Below, in pieces: positions 8,110-14,866 of a stretch of 25,337 bases of DNA. A program made the position numbers and the translations under genes. Location of the stretch: positions 1 through 25,337 of IMG/VR virus record IMGVR_UViG_3300044940_000622. The stretch is one strand, 5' to 3'. Below the pieces are notes generated by a model. The model searched no databases. It had not been told where the DNA came from and saw nothing but the letters and a program-made list of their open reading frames with translations. Numbering within the stretch: position 1 is the stretch's first letter; every line of letters begins with the position of its first letter. Source of the DNA: a virus.

Positions 8110-10343
8110 TATGCACCCCACACATACTCGGAATCATTGACTTTTAGGCCACCGATTGGTTCAAAATAGTGACCGAACCCAGTATCGTCGGGATAAATAA
8201 CTATGATTTCAAATGTTATACCAGAAGCTAACACTTCCTGTATAATAGATTCCGCAAAAACCCTGCCTTCTGATGTGCCGGTTACATAAAACCCGTAATC
8301 AGTCCCATCAGGGCTTGGCTCGTAGGCCTTAGAATCACTCATAACCGTAGCATCGGCACCAATATCGTGATCTTTTTTAAAAGCGTATGCTGGGTCTATA
8401 ATTACGATAGAAAATCCGCGCGGCGATTCTTGTGCTACAGTACCAGTGTTTTCTGTGACTGTGAGCGGAACCGACGATATTAAAGTAAAAGTATCACTAT
8501 CGGGCACGGACTCAACGGACCAAACCCCATTAAAGTTTACAGTACCGGTTATAACGATCTGTTGCTTCTCTTTTAAAAAATGTGGCTCTTGTGTATTTAC
8601 TACTATATTAGTGCCATTTTGCGATATTTCTAGTATGGGTGCAGAAATTGTGTTACCAATTTTTTGCGACGACAAGTATGGAACCGGACCTTCTTCGGTA
8701 GTTTTATTTAAGTCTAGCCATAAATTGCCTTGAGTATTTTCTATTGTTCCTTCAATTACTAAAGTTCTTTTATATTCCCCAGCGAATACGCGCTCCCTAA
8801 AGTTTCCTACCTGGCTAGTTAATGTATAATTAGCTTGTGGATCTATCACGTAGGCCCCTAAAAAGGGTTTGTCTGGGTCGTCTTTTAAAACCAAATCTAC
8901 GCTCACATTCACTATAAGGTTTGTATAAAACAAATTGGGAACACTAGACGGTACGGTCGGGAGTCCGTGCGGAGTCGATGTAACTACGGTTGTATAGCCA
9001 TTTTCTCTAAATACATAATCTATATCTACCTCTATAAGATTGGGATTTAGATAGCTTAATGTTCCGCCAGTCCCGTAATGATCGTATCCTGCTTGTCGGT
9101 ATCTTATGGCCCTGTCGTTTATTACTTGTACTTTCGCTTCTATATTAGTTGAACTACCAAAAGAGCCATTAAAGGTAGTTTCTGGGTATAATAAGTGTAA
9201 ATGAGCGCTTCCAATTAAATCACGTTTAACTACTTTAGTAGTAGCGGGAACATACACTTTGAGCTTGTTGGAATCCGGCTCCCACGCCAAAGCGTACCTG
9301 GTTTGCCCGTACGGTGTATTGCGCTTTGGTAAAAAAAACTTTAAGTCATTATAAGAAGTCTGGGCTACCGTAAATGAATAGAATATCGGCGGTGTATTTG
9401 GTGCTGGCAATTGACCAGGTGGAGTTGTACGTAACCCAGCAAAATTAGGGATAGTTATTTCAAACCAGCCAGAATTTATAGCAGGCACTGCTCCGGCTGG
9501 TGATACGTCCGTTACCTCAAATGTGCCGGCTATTCCGACACTCTCAAACCCGTTGCCGTATATTAAAGATGAGTCGCCTGGCAACACATTTTCAAGCAAA
9601 GGCTTACTGCCAGAAACCCATCGGAATCGGTGGGTTTGTCCAGAAGTCCTAGTTATTTCCCAAACGGTGTTATTTACGGGCAGGTTTGTGTCTCTAATTT
9701 CAGGAAACTCCATCTCATTTTGCACTCTTCCACCGTGTATTTGTACAAATGAATATGGTCCCCTGGCACCGCCGAATATTCTAACAAACCTGTTTCCAGT
9801 ATCAACGTCTAAAAATTCTTGGGCATATCCCTTTAGACCTCTGGCCCTGATGGCCCTTGTTATCAGGTCTGCAACTTCTTTAGCAGTGGCTTGCTGAATA
9901 TTAACAAAATCTTGTGGGGAAACCGTTATGGTAAATTTTTCGCCGTTTTCTAATGATATAATTAAATCGTCCCCTGGTTCAAAGAAATAGGGCGCGGGGT
10001 TAGCACAAGTGGTATATGCCCTGACTGACTCTTCACCATAAAACGTTTCCAATATGGCGTGGACAGCTTCTGATATCTGTTTTGTGGCTTTTAATTGTAT
10101 CCCCAGTTTTCTAAAAGCCAGGTCGTCTACCCCCAATTCTGCTGGGCGCACTACCACACTTGTAAGGTTTTTGTCCAGATAAACATCAGATGATGTTGAT
10201 ATATACAACTGGTTATTGACGGCTACGGATAACTCTTGCCTACGTTCATATTCATCAGCTAAAGACTGTATAATAGCCTCGGCATTTTCTTTACCGTGCA
10301 AGAAGTTTGATATAAACTGCTTTAAAAACGTATACTTATCCAA
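8109..10343 (-). CDS. Baseplate wedge-like structural protein (744 aa), TTG start
   Basis: The N-terminal region is helical (residues 1-105). Its ISTSSDVYLDKNLTSVVVRP and ELGVDDLAFRKLGIQ resemble the 'YLD-x-x-x ... GI-x-R-P ... D-x-F-R-x-L' stretch of baseplate wedge/J-like proteins of large phages. Residues ~120-170 (GDDLIISLENGEKFTITVSP, then QQATAKEVADLI) match a small domain common in phage structural proteins. Beta modules with TPHGL (458-460) and QEPHFLKEKQQIVITG (~590) follow. The start appears to be TTG: AAAGG sits 7 bases upstream and no in-frame ATG precedes it. The CCTAATCTT element lies 34 bases upstream. It is coupled to the tube-like gene by TAATG. Baseplate assignment is by resemblance only. 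Confidence 0.68.
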   Translation of the reverse strand: MDKYTFLKQFISNFLHGKENAEAIIQSLADEYERRQELSVAVNNQLYISTSSDVYLDKNLTSVVVRPAELGVDDLAFRKLGIQLKATKQISEAVHAILETFYGEESVRAYTTCANPAPYFFEPGDDLIISLENGEKFTITVSPQDFVNIQQATAKEVADLITRAIRARGLKGYAQEFLDVDTGNRFVRIFGGARGPYSFVQIHGGRVQNEMEFPEIRDTNLPVNNTVWEITRTSGQTHRFRWVSGSKPLLENVLPGDSSLIYGNGFESVGIAGTFEVTDVSPAGAVPAINSGWFEITIPNFAGLRTTPPGQLPAPNTPPIFYSFTVAQTSYNDLKFFLPKRNTPYGQTRYALAWEPDSNKLKVYVPATTKVVKRDLIGSAHLHLLYPETTFNGSFGSSTNIEAKVQVINDRAIRYRQAGYDHYGTGGTLSYLNPNLIEVDIDYVFRENGYTTVVTSTPHGLPTVPSSVPNLFYTNLIVNVSVDLVLKDDPDKPFLGAYVIDPQANYTLTSQVGNFRERVFAGEYKRTLVIEGTIENTQGNLWLDLNKTTEEGPVPYLSSQKIGNTISAPILEISQNGTNIVVNTQEPHFLKEKQQIVITGTVNFNGVWSVESVPDSDTFTLISSVPLTVTENTGTVAQESPRGFSIVIIDPAYAFKKDHDIGADATVMSDSKAYEPSPDGTDYGFYVTGTSEGRVFAESIIQEVLASGITFEIIVIYPDDTGFGHYFEPIGGLKVNDSEYVWGA

Positions 10344-10377
10344 TTGTGGACCTTTATATTTTTTGTGGTGTATTAAT

Positions 10378-10386
10378 AAGATTAGG
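10378..10386 (-). promoter_or_regulatory. CCTAATCTT element upstream of the baseplate-like gene
   Basis: The minus strand reads AAAGCCTAATCTTATTAATA, 34 bases before the TTG start at 10343. The site lies in an 83-base divergent region shared with the Imm5-like operon. It is one of five copies in the window. Confidence 0.55.
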
Positions 10387-10407
10387 CTTTGGGGTTTTAA
10401 TTATTTA

Positions 10408-10416
10408 TGGTATAAT
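10408..10416 (+). promoter_or_regulatory. Extended -10 promoter of the Imm5/receiver operon
   Basis: TGGTATAAT at 10408-10416 is a perfect extended -10 (TG, one base, TATAAT). The -35 position is poor (TTTGGG or TTGGGG near 10388-10394), as is usual for extended -10 promoters. Only 10 bases separate it from the ATG at 10427, so the transcript would have a leader of about four bases. No Shine-Dalgarno is present, suggesting leaderless or near-leaderless translation of the first gene. Confidence 0.6.
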
Positions 10417-10426
10417 TAAACTGATT

Positions 10427-10864
10427 ATGAGTATCAAAAAAACAATACCATATAATGTTTTACGGCTTGCTCACCTAACTATTACACGCCTGCCGCATTT
10501 ATCGCAAGAAATCGCACTGCAACTAGCTGAGCAAGTTTTACCCATTTTTGAAAATGAATACCCAAATGACAATAGGCCTAGGCAGGTCATAACTGCAGCG
10601 CGCAGATATTTTGCCAACCCTACAATAAAAAAAAATAAATATTTAGTAAAAAAAAGCCTTATTGCTTACAATGCTGTTACTGAGGCTCAAAAACATGGTA
10701 ACTATTACGCTGCCTTTGCTGCCTACGCCGCCTATTGGGCTCCTATTCAATACGGTGCTGCTGCTTGTTATGCTGCCTACGCCATCAATATTGATCAGTG
10801 GGATGTAAAGTTTCAGAATGTTGAATTAAAATTAATGAAATCAGATAGTTGGGTGCAACTGTGA
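10427..10864 (+). CDS. Imm5-like protein, copy 1
   Basis: 145 residues starting MSIKKTIPYNVLRLAHLTIT. The conserved core LALQLAE-type helix, PIFENEYPNDNRPRQVI and TAARRYFANPT match what I recall of Imm5-like domains (an immunity-protein-like helical family seen in large phages). The middle is a Tyr/Ala-rich low-complexity stretch (AAFAAYAAYWAP, CYAAYA). The C-terminus SDSWVQL is shared, nearly unchanged, by all four copies of this family in the window. The ATG at 10427 is chosen by alignment with the other copies; longer in-frame extensions would run through the promoter. It is the first gene of the operon; its TGA overlaps the GTG of copy 2 (GTGA, 10861-10864). Whether it binds a toxin is unknown. 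Confidence 0.7.
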   Translation: MSIKKTIPYNVLRLAHLTITRLPHLSQEIALQLAEQVLPIFENEYPNDNRPRQVITAARRYFANPTIKKNKYLVKKSLIAYNAVTEAQKHGNYYAAFAAYAAYWAPIQYGAAACYAAYAINIDQWDVKFQNVELKLMKSDSWVQL

Positions 10865-11376
10865 TTAAATTTAATAAATCAATTCCAGATCATATTATAA
10901 AATTCGGTCACTTGACCGTTGCAAACCTGCCTAATTTCTCCACAGAAACCATGCTGCAGCTCTCTGAATTAGTTTTACCTATTTATGAAAGTATGTTTCC
11001 CGAAGAGGGCGGGCCCAGGCAGGCTATTGCTGCAGCCCGTAGATATATGGCTGACCGCACAGAAGATAATTGGATCGCGTCCGGACAGGCTGCCGCAAAC
11101 GTTGTTAAATCTATCCATTCCGCCTCCAATACTTCCCTTAATAATCCCAACATTAAACCCGATGACTATTGGGATGCCTATCACGCTGCCATAGCCACCT
11201 ATCACGCTGTCCTGGCTACCTATTACACTGCCAGCGGCTCATATTTGGATATGTATAGAGCTAACACCGCTGCCAGTTGGGCCGCCAAGTCGATCAGAAT
11301 TAAGCAACATAAAATAAAAATTCGGGACAACAAATTAAATGTAATGAAATTAAATAGTTGGGTGCAGTTATGCTAA
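10861..11376 (+). CDS. Imm5-like protein, copy 2 (GTG start)
   Basis: 171 residues starting M(V)IKFNKSIPDHIIKFGHLT. It has the family core LQLSELVLPIYESMFPEEGG and PRQAIAAARRYMADRTED, then a long small-residue-rich helix region (YHAAIATYHAVLATYYTAS). The C-terminus is LNSWVQLC. The GTG at 10861 lies 5 bases after GGGTG, which sits inside the codons for the WVQL tail of copy 1 and can act as Shine-Dalgarno; an upstream TTG at 10849 is in frame but breaks family alignment. The gene runs 7 bases into the receiver-domain gene (ATGCTAA). It is diverged from copies 1 and 3 in DNA sequence, so it is an older paralogue. Confidence 0.7.
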   Translation: MIKFNKSIPDHIIKFGHLTVANLPNFSTETMLQLSELVLPIYESMFPEEGGPRQAIAAARRYMADRTEDNWIASGQAAANVVKSIHSASNTSLNNPNIKPDDYWDAYHAAIATYHAVLATYYTASGSYLDMYRANTAASWAAKSIRIKQHKIKIRDNKLNVMKLNSWVQLC

Positions 11377-12086
11377 GCGATAAGCTATTAAATACTGACA
11401 AACCAGTTGTACTTATAGTAGAAGACGACCCGCAAATAGCCTCTGGACTGGCCATATTTTTTCATTCTAAAAATTACTGCGTATACGTAGAAAGCAGTGT
11501 AGATAATGCCAGACGCAAACTTCAGGTGTTTGATTATTCTAAAACATTGGTGGACCTTGCTTTTATACAAAACAGTGCTGATCAAAAAGGAGCGGCATTT
11601 GTTAGCGATCTGCATCGTAAGTACGCTAATGTTAAAACTGTTGTTATACAAGACAGCAGGAACAATCCAGCCATTGCCAGCGCATTTGTACACAGAGATG
11701 ATGATATTGTGATGGCTGGGCAAATTGCTCACGATACTTTACTATACAGCCAAGAAATGTTAAATGAATATATTAAAGCGGCCAGAATAAAAGATAAAAA
11801 ACTAAAAGAAATAGAGAGAACTAGACAACTAGCTTATTTATCAAAACACACCCCAGCGGAAATAGCGGCAGCTTTGGACAAAAAAAGGCAAGTGGCTGCA
11901 AAGATAGCTCCAATTGTACTTCAGCTTTTTGATGCATGGGATAATGTGCATTTAAGGCGGCAATATTGGAAAGAGATTGTTGGTAAGTCTAAAGTATATA
12001 AGCACAATATTAAAATAATGACCATTGTTGGTATGTTTAGACTATATAAAGCTTATCGATTAAGGAGTGCCGGTCAGTGCAAATAA
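11370..12086 (+). CDS. Receiver-domain (response-regulator-like) protein
   Basis: 238 residues. Residues 11-100 follow the CheY-like receiver pattern: a beta-1 strand VVLIVEDDP with the acidic pocket E18/D19/D20, a helix, a strand ending in the likely phospho-acceptor D62 (KTLVDLAFI), G74, and a strand VKTVVIQDS. The usual conserved Lys near residue 110 is not evident (HRDDD instead), and Thr/Ser after beta-4 is shifted, so phosphotransfer may be impaired. Residues ~125-238 are helical and basic (TPAEIAAALDKKRQVAAKIA...) with no recognised DNA-binding domain. No histidine kinase is near. It sits between Imm5-like copies 2 and 3 with overlaps at both ends, a placement that implies joint function. 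The start ATG 11370 follows GGGTG by 5 bases. Confidence 0.68.
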   Translation: MLSDKLLNTDKPVVLIVEDDPQIASGLAIFFHSKNYCVYVESSVDNARRKLQVFDYSKTLVDLAFIQNSADQKGAAFVSDLHRKYANVKTVVIQDSRNNPAIASAFVHRDDDIVMAGQIAHDTLLYSQEMLNEYIKAARIKDKKLKEIERTRQLAYLSKHTPAEIAAALDKKRQVAAKIAPIVLQLFDAWDNVHLRRQYWKEIVGKSKVYKHNIKIMTIVGMFRLYKAYRLRSAGQCK

Positions 12087-12523
12087 CACTTAACAAATCA
12101 ATCCCAAACAAGATTTTGCAGTTTGGCCACGTGACTGTCCTCAATCTGCCGCATTTATCGCATGAAACAGCACTGCAACTAGCTGAACAAGTTTTACCCA
12201 TTTTTGAAAATGAATACCCAAATGACAATAGACCTAGGCAGGTCATAACTACAGCGCGCAGATATCTGGCCGATCCTACAAAAGAAAATTACAAAGAAAT
12301 GTTTCAAGCCGCTGACATTGCCTACAGGGCTATTAGCCACGAACACATTTTATATTGGACTATAGACTTTATTAGGAATTACTGTTTATTTTACACAACA
12401 GAAAGATATATTGCCAACATTGCTTATTGGGTTGCCTGCGCCATCAATATTGATCAGAAGGCAGTGAATTTAAGCGATACGGCATTAAAATTATTTCAAT
12501 CAAATAGTTGGGTGCAGCTATGA
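12077..12523 (+). CDS. Imm5-like protein, copy 3 (GTG start)
   Basis: 148 residues starting M(V)QITLNKSIPNKILQFGHV. The core QLAEQVLPIFENEYPNDNRP and RQVITTARRYLADPT is almost identical to copy 1, and the DNA of this block (12146-12265) differs from copy 1 (10490-10609) at only 6 of 120 positions. The N-terminal 20 residues and the C-terminal half differ from copy 1. The GTG start follows AAGGAG (12062-12067), which lies within the 3' end of the receiver gene; the two genes overlap by 10 bases. The C-terminus is SNSWVQL; its TGA overlaps the ATG of the zinc-ribbon gene. Confidence 0.7.
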   Translation: MQITLNKSIPNKILQFGHVTVLNLPHLSHETALQLAEQVLPIFENEYPNDNRPRQVITTARRYLADPTKENYKEMFQAADIAYRAISHEHILYWTIDFIRNYCLFYTTERYIANIAYWVACAINIDQKAVNLSDTALKLFQSNSWVQL

Positions 12524-12813
12524 TGTTAATACAATGCCTATACTGCGGCTATGAGTTTAAAACATATGTTAAGCCAAAGTGTTCTGAATGTGGCGAAACC
12601 AGACTTTTAAAACAAATACCGCCACATAGTATTATCAATCAATACCCAGAAGAATCCCCAGGTATAACAAAAGAAAGCATAAAGTCTTTGATTGAGAGTT
12701 ATAAGAAAAATGATCTAATCATTAATGAAGAAGATGCAAAAAATTTATTAGAAAAATTATATAAATTAACAGAACAAGGAGAAGCCCAATGGGTAGACGA
12801 TATGATGGATTAA
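12520..12813 (+). CDS. Zinc-ribbon protein, last gene of the Imm5/receiver operon
   Basis: 97 residues. The N-terminus has two CxxC knuckles 13 residues apart (CLYCGYEFKTYVKPKCSECG), the layout of a zinc ribbon. The rest is helical and charged, with a segment (NEEDAKNLLEKLYKLTEQGE) likely to be a helix hairpin. The ATG at 12520 is placed 5 bases after GGGTG within the WVQL codons of copy 3 and overlaps its stop (ATGA); an in-frame TTG at 12508 is less likely. Zinc ribbons of this size often bind nucleic acid or protein partners; no specific function is claimed. A bidirectional hairpin follows immediately. Confidence 0.68.
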   Translation: MMLIQCLYCGYEFKTYVKPKCSECGETRLLKQIPPHSIINQYPEESPGITKESIKSLIESYKKNDLIINEEDAKNLLEKLYKLTEQGEAQWVDDMMD

Positions 12814-12839
12814 AAAACAAATCGGTGGGATTGTTTTTT
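12812..12839. terminator. Bidirectional terminator between convergent units
   Basis: AAAAAACAA (12812-12820) pairs with TTGTTTTTT (12831-12839) over 9 bases, with a 10-base inner part ATCGGTGGGA that can add two more pairs. The A-run and T-run give a U-tract on both strands. It begins inside the stop codon of the zinc-ribbon gene and serves the plus-strand operon and the minus-strand unit ending at 12861. The stem is mostly A-T, so strength is uncertain. Confidence 0.55.
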
Positions 12840-12860
12840 ACGGTAGTTGGACTACGATAG

Positions 12861-13310
12861 CTAAATACTTTTAATCGCCTCTATCGCGCCTAGAATAGCA
12901 GCAATAGCTCCGGCAATTGCAGCCAAAAAAAGAAGATATTTTTTAGACATTGAAAGCCATATTCTAGGTTCTTCTAACTTATTTATTCTCGCTTCCGTCA
13001 GCTTTTTTTCAGATTCCCACATATCTTGGAGGATCTCGATCTTTTTTTCTAAAAGTTTATTGGATTTTCTTAATTCTTGTACACCGGCAATATGGACAGC
13101 TAATTCTTTATTATAAACTTCTAGCTTTTCGTTCATATCCCGCATCTCAGCGTACATTTGCTCGTCTTGCTTGAGGTGCGCTAAAAAAGCAGTTTCTTGC
13201 CTTGCCATCGATATATTTATAGCATTCAAGTGTTCAAGCTGCTTATCCTGCTTACACGCAATTTCTTTCAGGTCTTCTTGTAATTTATCAATTTGGTCTT
13301 CTCGCGCCAT
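12861..13310 (-). CDS. Coiled-coil protein with C-terminal membrane helix (XhlA-like layout)
   Basis: 149 residues. Residues 1-115 are a long charged heptad-rich helix (DQIDKLQEDLKEIACKQDKQ through SEKKLTEARINKLEE), likely a coiled coil. Residues ~124-147 are a hydrophobic segment (YLLFLAAIAGAIAAILGAIE) ending in AIKSI. This is the layout of XhlA-type phage lysis accessory proteins, and it is next to a papain-fold hydrolase gene; another possibility is a membrane-tethered virion or spanin-like factor. No Shine-Dalgarno precedes the ATG; instead CCTAATCTT ends 6 bases upstream. The stop is followed by the bidirectional hairpin. Confidence 0.6.
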   Translation of the reverse strand: MAREDQIDKLQEDLKEIACKQDKQLEHLNAINISMARQETAFLAHLKQDEQMYAEMRDMNEKLEVYNKELAVHIAGVQELRKSNKLLEKKIEILQDMWESEKKLTEARINKLEEPRIWLSMSKKYLLFLAAIAGAIAAILGAIEAIKSI

Positions 13311-13316
13311 ATTATA

Positions 13317-13325
13317 AAGATTAGG
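13317..13325 (-). promoter_or_regulatory. CCTAATCTT element immediately upstream of the coiled-coil gene
   Basis: The minus strand reads ACCCTAATCTTTATAATATG. Only 6 bases (TATAAT) separate the 9-mer from the start codon. A similar GCTAAT lies 9 bases further upstream. The short distance would make a promoter here leaderless or place the start site within the gene, so a role other than a -10/-35 element is possible. Confidence 0.5.
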
Positions 13326-13345
13326 GTATTAGCTTTATATATCAA

Positions 13346-13849
13346 CTATTTATTAAAAACCCCGTTTTCCGACAAAATTTCATATAAATCTCGCGGAGTT
13401 ATAAGATCAGGAGATTTTTCTATGTGATAACCTAGCTTTATTAAAATTCTGGCAATTTCTTCGGAACAGTTTGACTTATCTGCTCCTTTAGACAAAGGGT
13501 TTGATTTGAGCGAAAACAGGTTTGCAATTACAATACCTAGATTTTGCATAACATCGTAAGGTTTTCCTGCGTTATCTACGCAATATTTCATAATCTTATA
13601 GTAGCAATCATCAGGCACAACAATTACGAACTCGTCCACTGGCTTAGCGTATTTTTGCCACATCTCAAACCCAATAAATCTTACGCCAACACCTACAGAT
13701 TCGTATATGATACTAGTAGATAATTTGTCGGAAAAAAACTTGATGTAAATGTGACTGTATTTAGTACCCATGTATGCCCTTATAAGCCAACTAGCCACGG
13801 GCATAAATCTATTTATTGGTTTTGAAAATCCTATTGTAAGGGTTTTCAT
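13346..13849 (-). CDS. Permuted papain-fold (YiiX/NlpC-P60-like) hydrolase
   Basis: 167 residues. H33 in YSHIYIKF, E50 in IIYESVGVGVRF, GKPYD at ~95-99, C128 in SNCSEEIARIL and TPRDLYEIL at 151-159 give the His-then-Cys order of circularly permuted papain-fold enzymes (YiiX/DUF830-like), which cleave amide or ester bonds in peptidoglycan or lipids. Related phage proteins commonly end 'T-P-x-D-L'. It is coupled to the upstream gene by TAATG (shared base 13849), and GGGAT in that gene may help ribosome binding. It sits at the end of the tail-fibre operon beside a coiled-coil membrane protein, so cell-wall processing during entry or lysis is plausible. The substrate is unknown. Confidence 0.72.
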   Translation of the reverse strand: MKTLTIGFSKPINRFMPVASWLIRAYMGTKYSHIYIKFFSDKLSTSIIYESVGVGVRFIGFEMWQKYAKPVDEFVIVVPDDCYYKIMKYCVDNAGKPYDVMQNLGIVIANLFSLKSNPLSKGADKSNCSEEIARILIKLGYHIEKSPDLITPRDLYEILSENGVFNK

Positions 13850-14307
13850 TACTGTATCCCAGATTGTAAAACAGAAATCCAGTTATTGATCATTTCCTGC
13901 GTCACAAAACCGGAAGGCTGCTTTTGCGACAGGCGATAAAGCGCCGTTGGCCAAGCCCCTTCGCGAATTCTGATTAACACGTCCTGATAATCATCAAACA
14001 TAGCATCAGATTGTTGGACAGTAATACCAAGTAGTGTGTTTGCGGTATACAGATTGCGCAACATCTCCGGTGCTTTTTCCTGATAATGCTTAATTCGAGC
14101 ATTGATGATAGATGCGAGATCGGTTCCATAGCCAGGTGGCGGCACCAAATGGTTGCCTTGCAATACCCAACCAACATCAGGTTGAACCAAAAGGTCTTCG
14201 ATATCTACTACTAACTCGTATTTGGAAGCTGCTAAACGGTATCCATCTTCATCTAAGTATTTAATTTCTGTGACGGTAAAATTATTAATTATGGCAAATT
14301 TTCTCAT
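13849..14307 (-). CDS. Tail-fibre assembly-like protein
   Basis: 152 residues starting MRKFAIINNFTVTEIKYLDE. The region KYELVVDIEDLLVQPDVGWV followed by LQGNHLVPPPG resembles the 'V-x-P-Q-x-G-W-x-x-x-G' segment of phage tail-fibre assembly/chaperone-type proteins and fibre-attached small proteins. The C-terminal half is helical (ARIKHYQEKAPEMLRNLYTA...). AGAGGTG lies 4 bases before the ATG, a strong ribosome site. It lies directly downstream of three fibre-like genes, which fits a chaperone or fibre-cap role. The family is not certain. Confidence 0.6.
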   Translation of the reverse strand: MRKFAIINNFTVTEIKYLDEDGYRLAASKYELVVDIEDLLVQPDVGWVLQGNHLVPPPGYGTDLASIINARIKHYQEKAPEMLRNLYTANTLLGITVQQSDAMFDDYQDVLIRIREGAWPTALYRLSQKQPSGFVTQEMINNWISVLQSGIQ

Positions 14308-14318
14308 AATACACCTCT

Positions 14319-14864
14319 TTATTCATCTTTTTTAGTAATATCTAAAAACTCTATATCGTTACGCAATCTTACGATACTATCATAAACGCCAAGATGATTA
14401 ACATAAATTCTATCCCGATAAGTCTGACCAAGCCTTACCACGGTGGCTTCAATCATAAGGGTGCTATCCCCATCTAGCTCTGCTGGAGATAGAGAGGTAC
14501 TAAGCACATCAGAAAAAAAATAGTGGTTAGATAGCTGACTGCCAGGTATTGTAACAATAAGGCTTTCGCTCCAATCTGGTGGATGAACGCGGTAGATTTT
14601 AAACGTACATGACCCAGCATTATCTATACTGCCTGTAGCGGTATTAAACAAATATGCCGCAAACTTAATACTGGAGAAATCATCCGTGTCAAATTGTGCA
14701 GCTATTTTTAAAATCTGAGACGATGATGAAAATGCAGAGTTAGGACCAAATATAATTTGCCATTCAGGCCCGTTATTAACAATAAAACGCTGCGACGAGT
14801 CTTGTTTTAGAGTTTGGCTTTCCTCAGAGTCATATTGTGCGAGCCATTTAGTAGTTACTGGCAT
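14319..14864 (-). CDS. Virion structural protein, beta-rich (181 aa)
   Basis: 181 residues starting MPVTTKWLAQYDSEESQTLK. It has alternating beta-strand pattern with 'SSIKFAAYLFNTATGSI', FKIYRVHPPDWSESLIV, and TLMIEATVVRLGQTYRDRI, a jelly-roll-like arrangement without enzyme motifs. Start codon two bases after the upstream stop (TAA-CA-ATG). Its place in the fibre operon supports a virion decoration or fibre role; I do not recognise a named family. Confidence 0.62.
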   Translation of the reverse strand: MPVTTKWLAQYDSEESQTLKQDSSQRFIVNNGPEWQIIFGPNSAFSSSSQILKIAAQFDTDDFSSIKFAAYLFNTATGSIDNAGSCTFKIYRVHPPDWSESLIVTIPGSQLSNHYFFSDVLSTSLSPAELDGDSTLMIEATVVRLGQTYRDRIYVNHLGVYDSIVRLRNDIEFLDITKKDE

Positions 14865-14866
14865 TG

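Noticed and set aside
9523-9897. 124-residue plus-strand frame opposite the baseplate-like gene
   Set aside because: Shadow of the real gene on the other strand; no start signal or recognisable motif.
10849-10863. TTG start upstream of Imm5-like copy 2 (also 11358 and 12508 for following genes)
   Set aside because: These TTG codons come from the SNSWVQL tail sequence; the GTG/ATG a few codons later follow GGGTG at proper distance and agree with family alignment.
11370-12086. A complete two-component system
   Set aside because: No histidine kinase or DNA-binding output domain is visible in or near the receiver gene.
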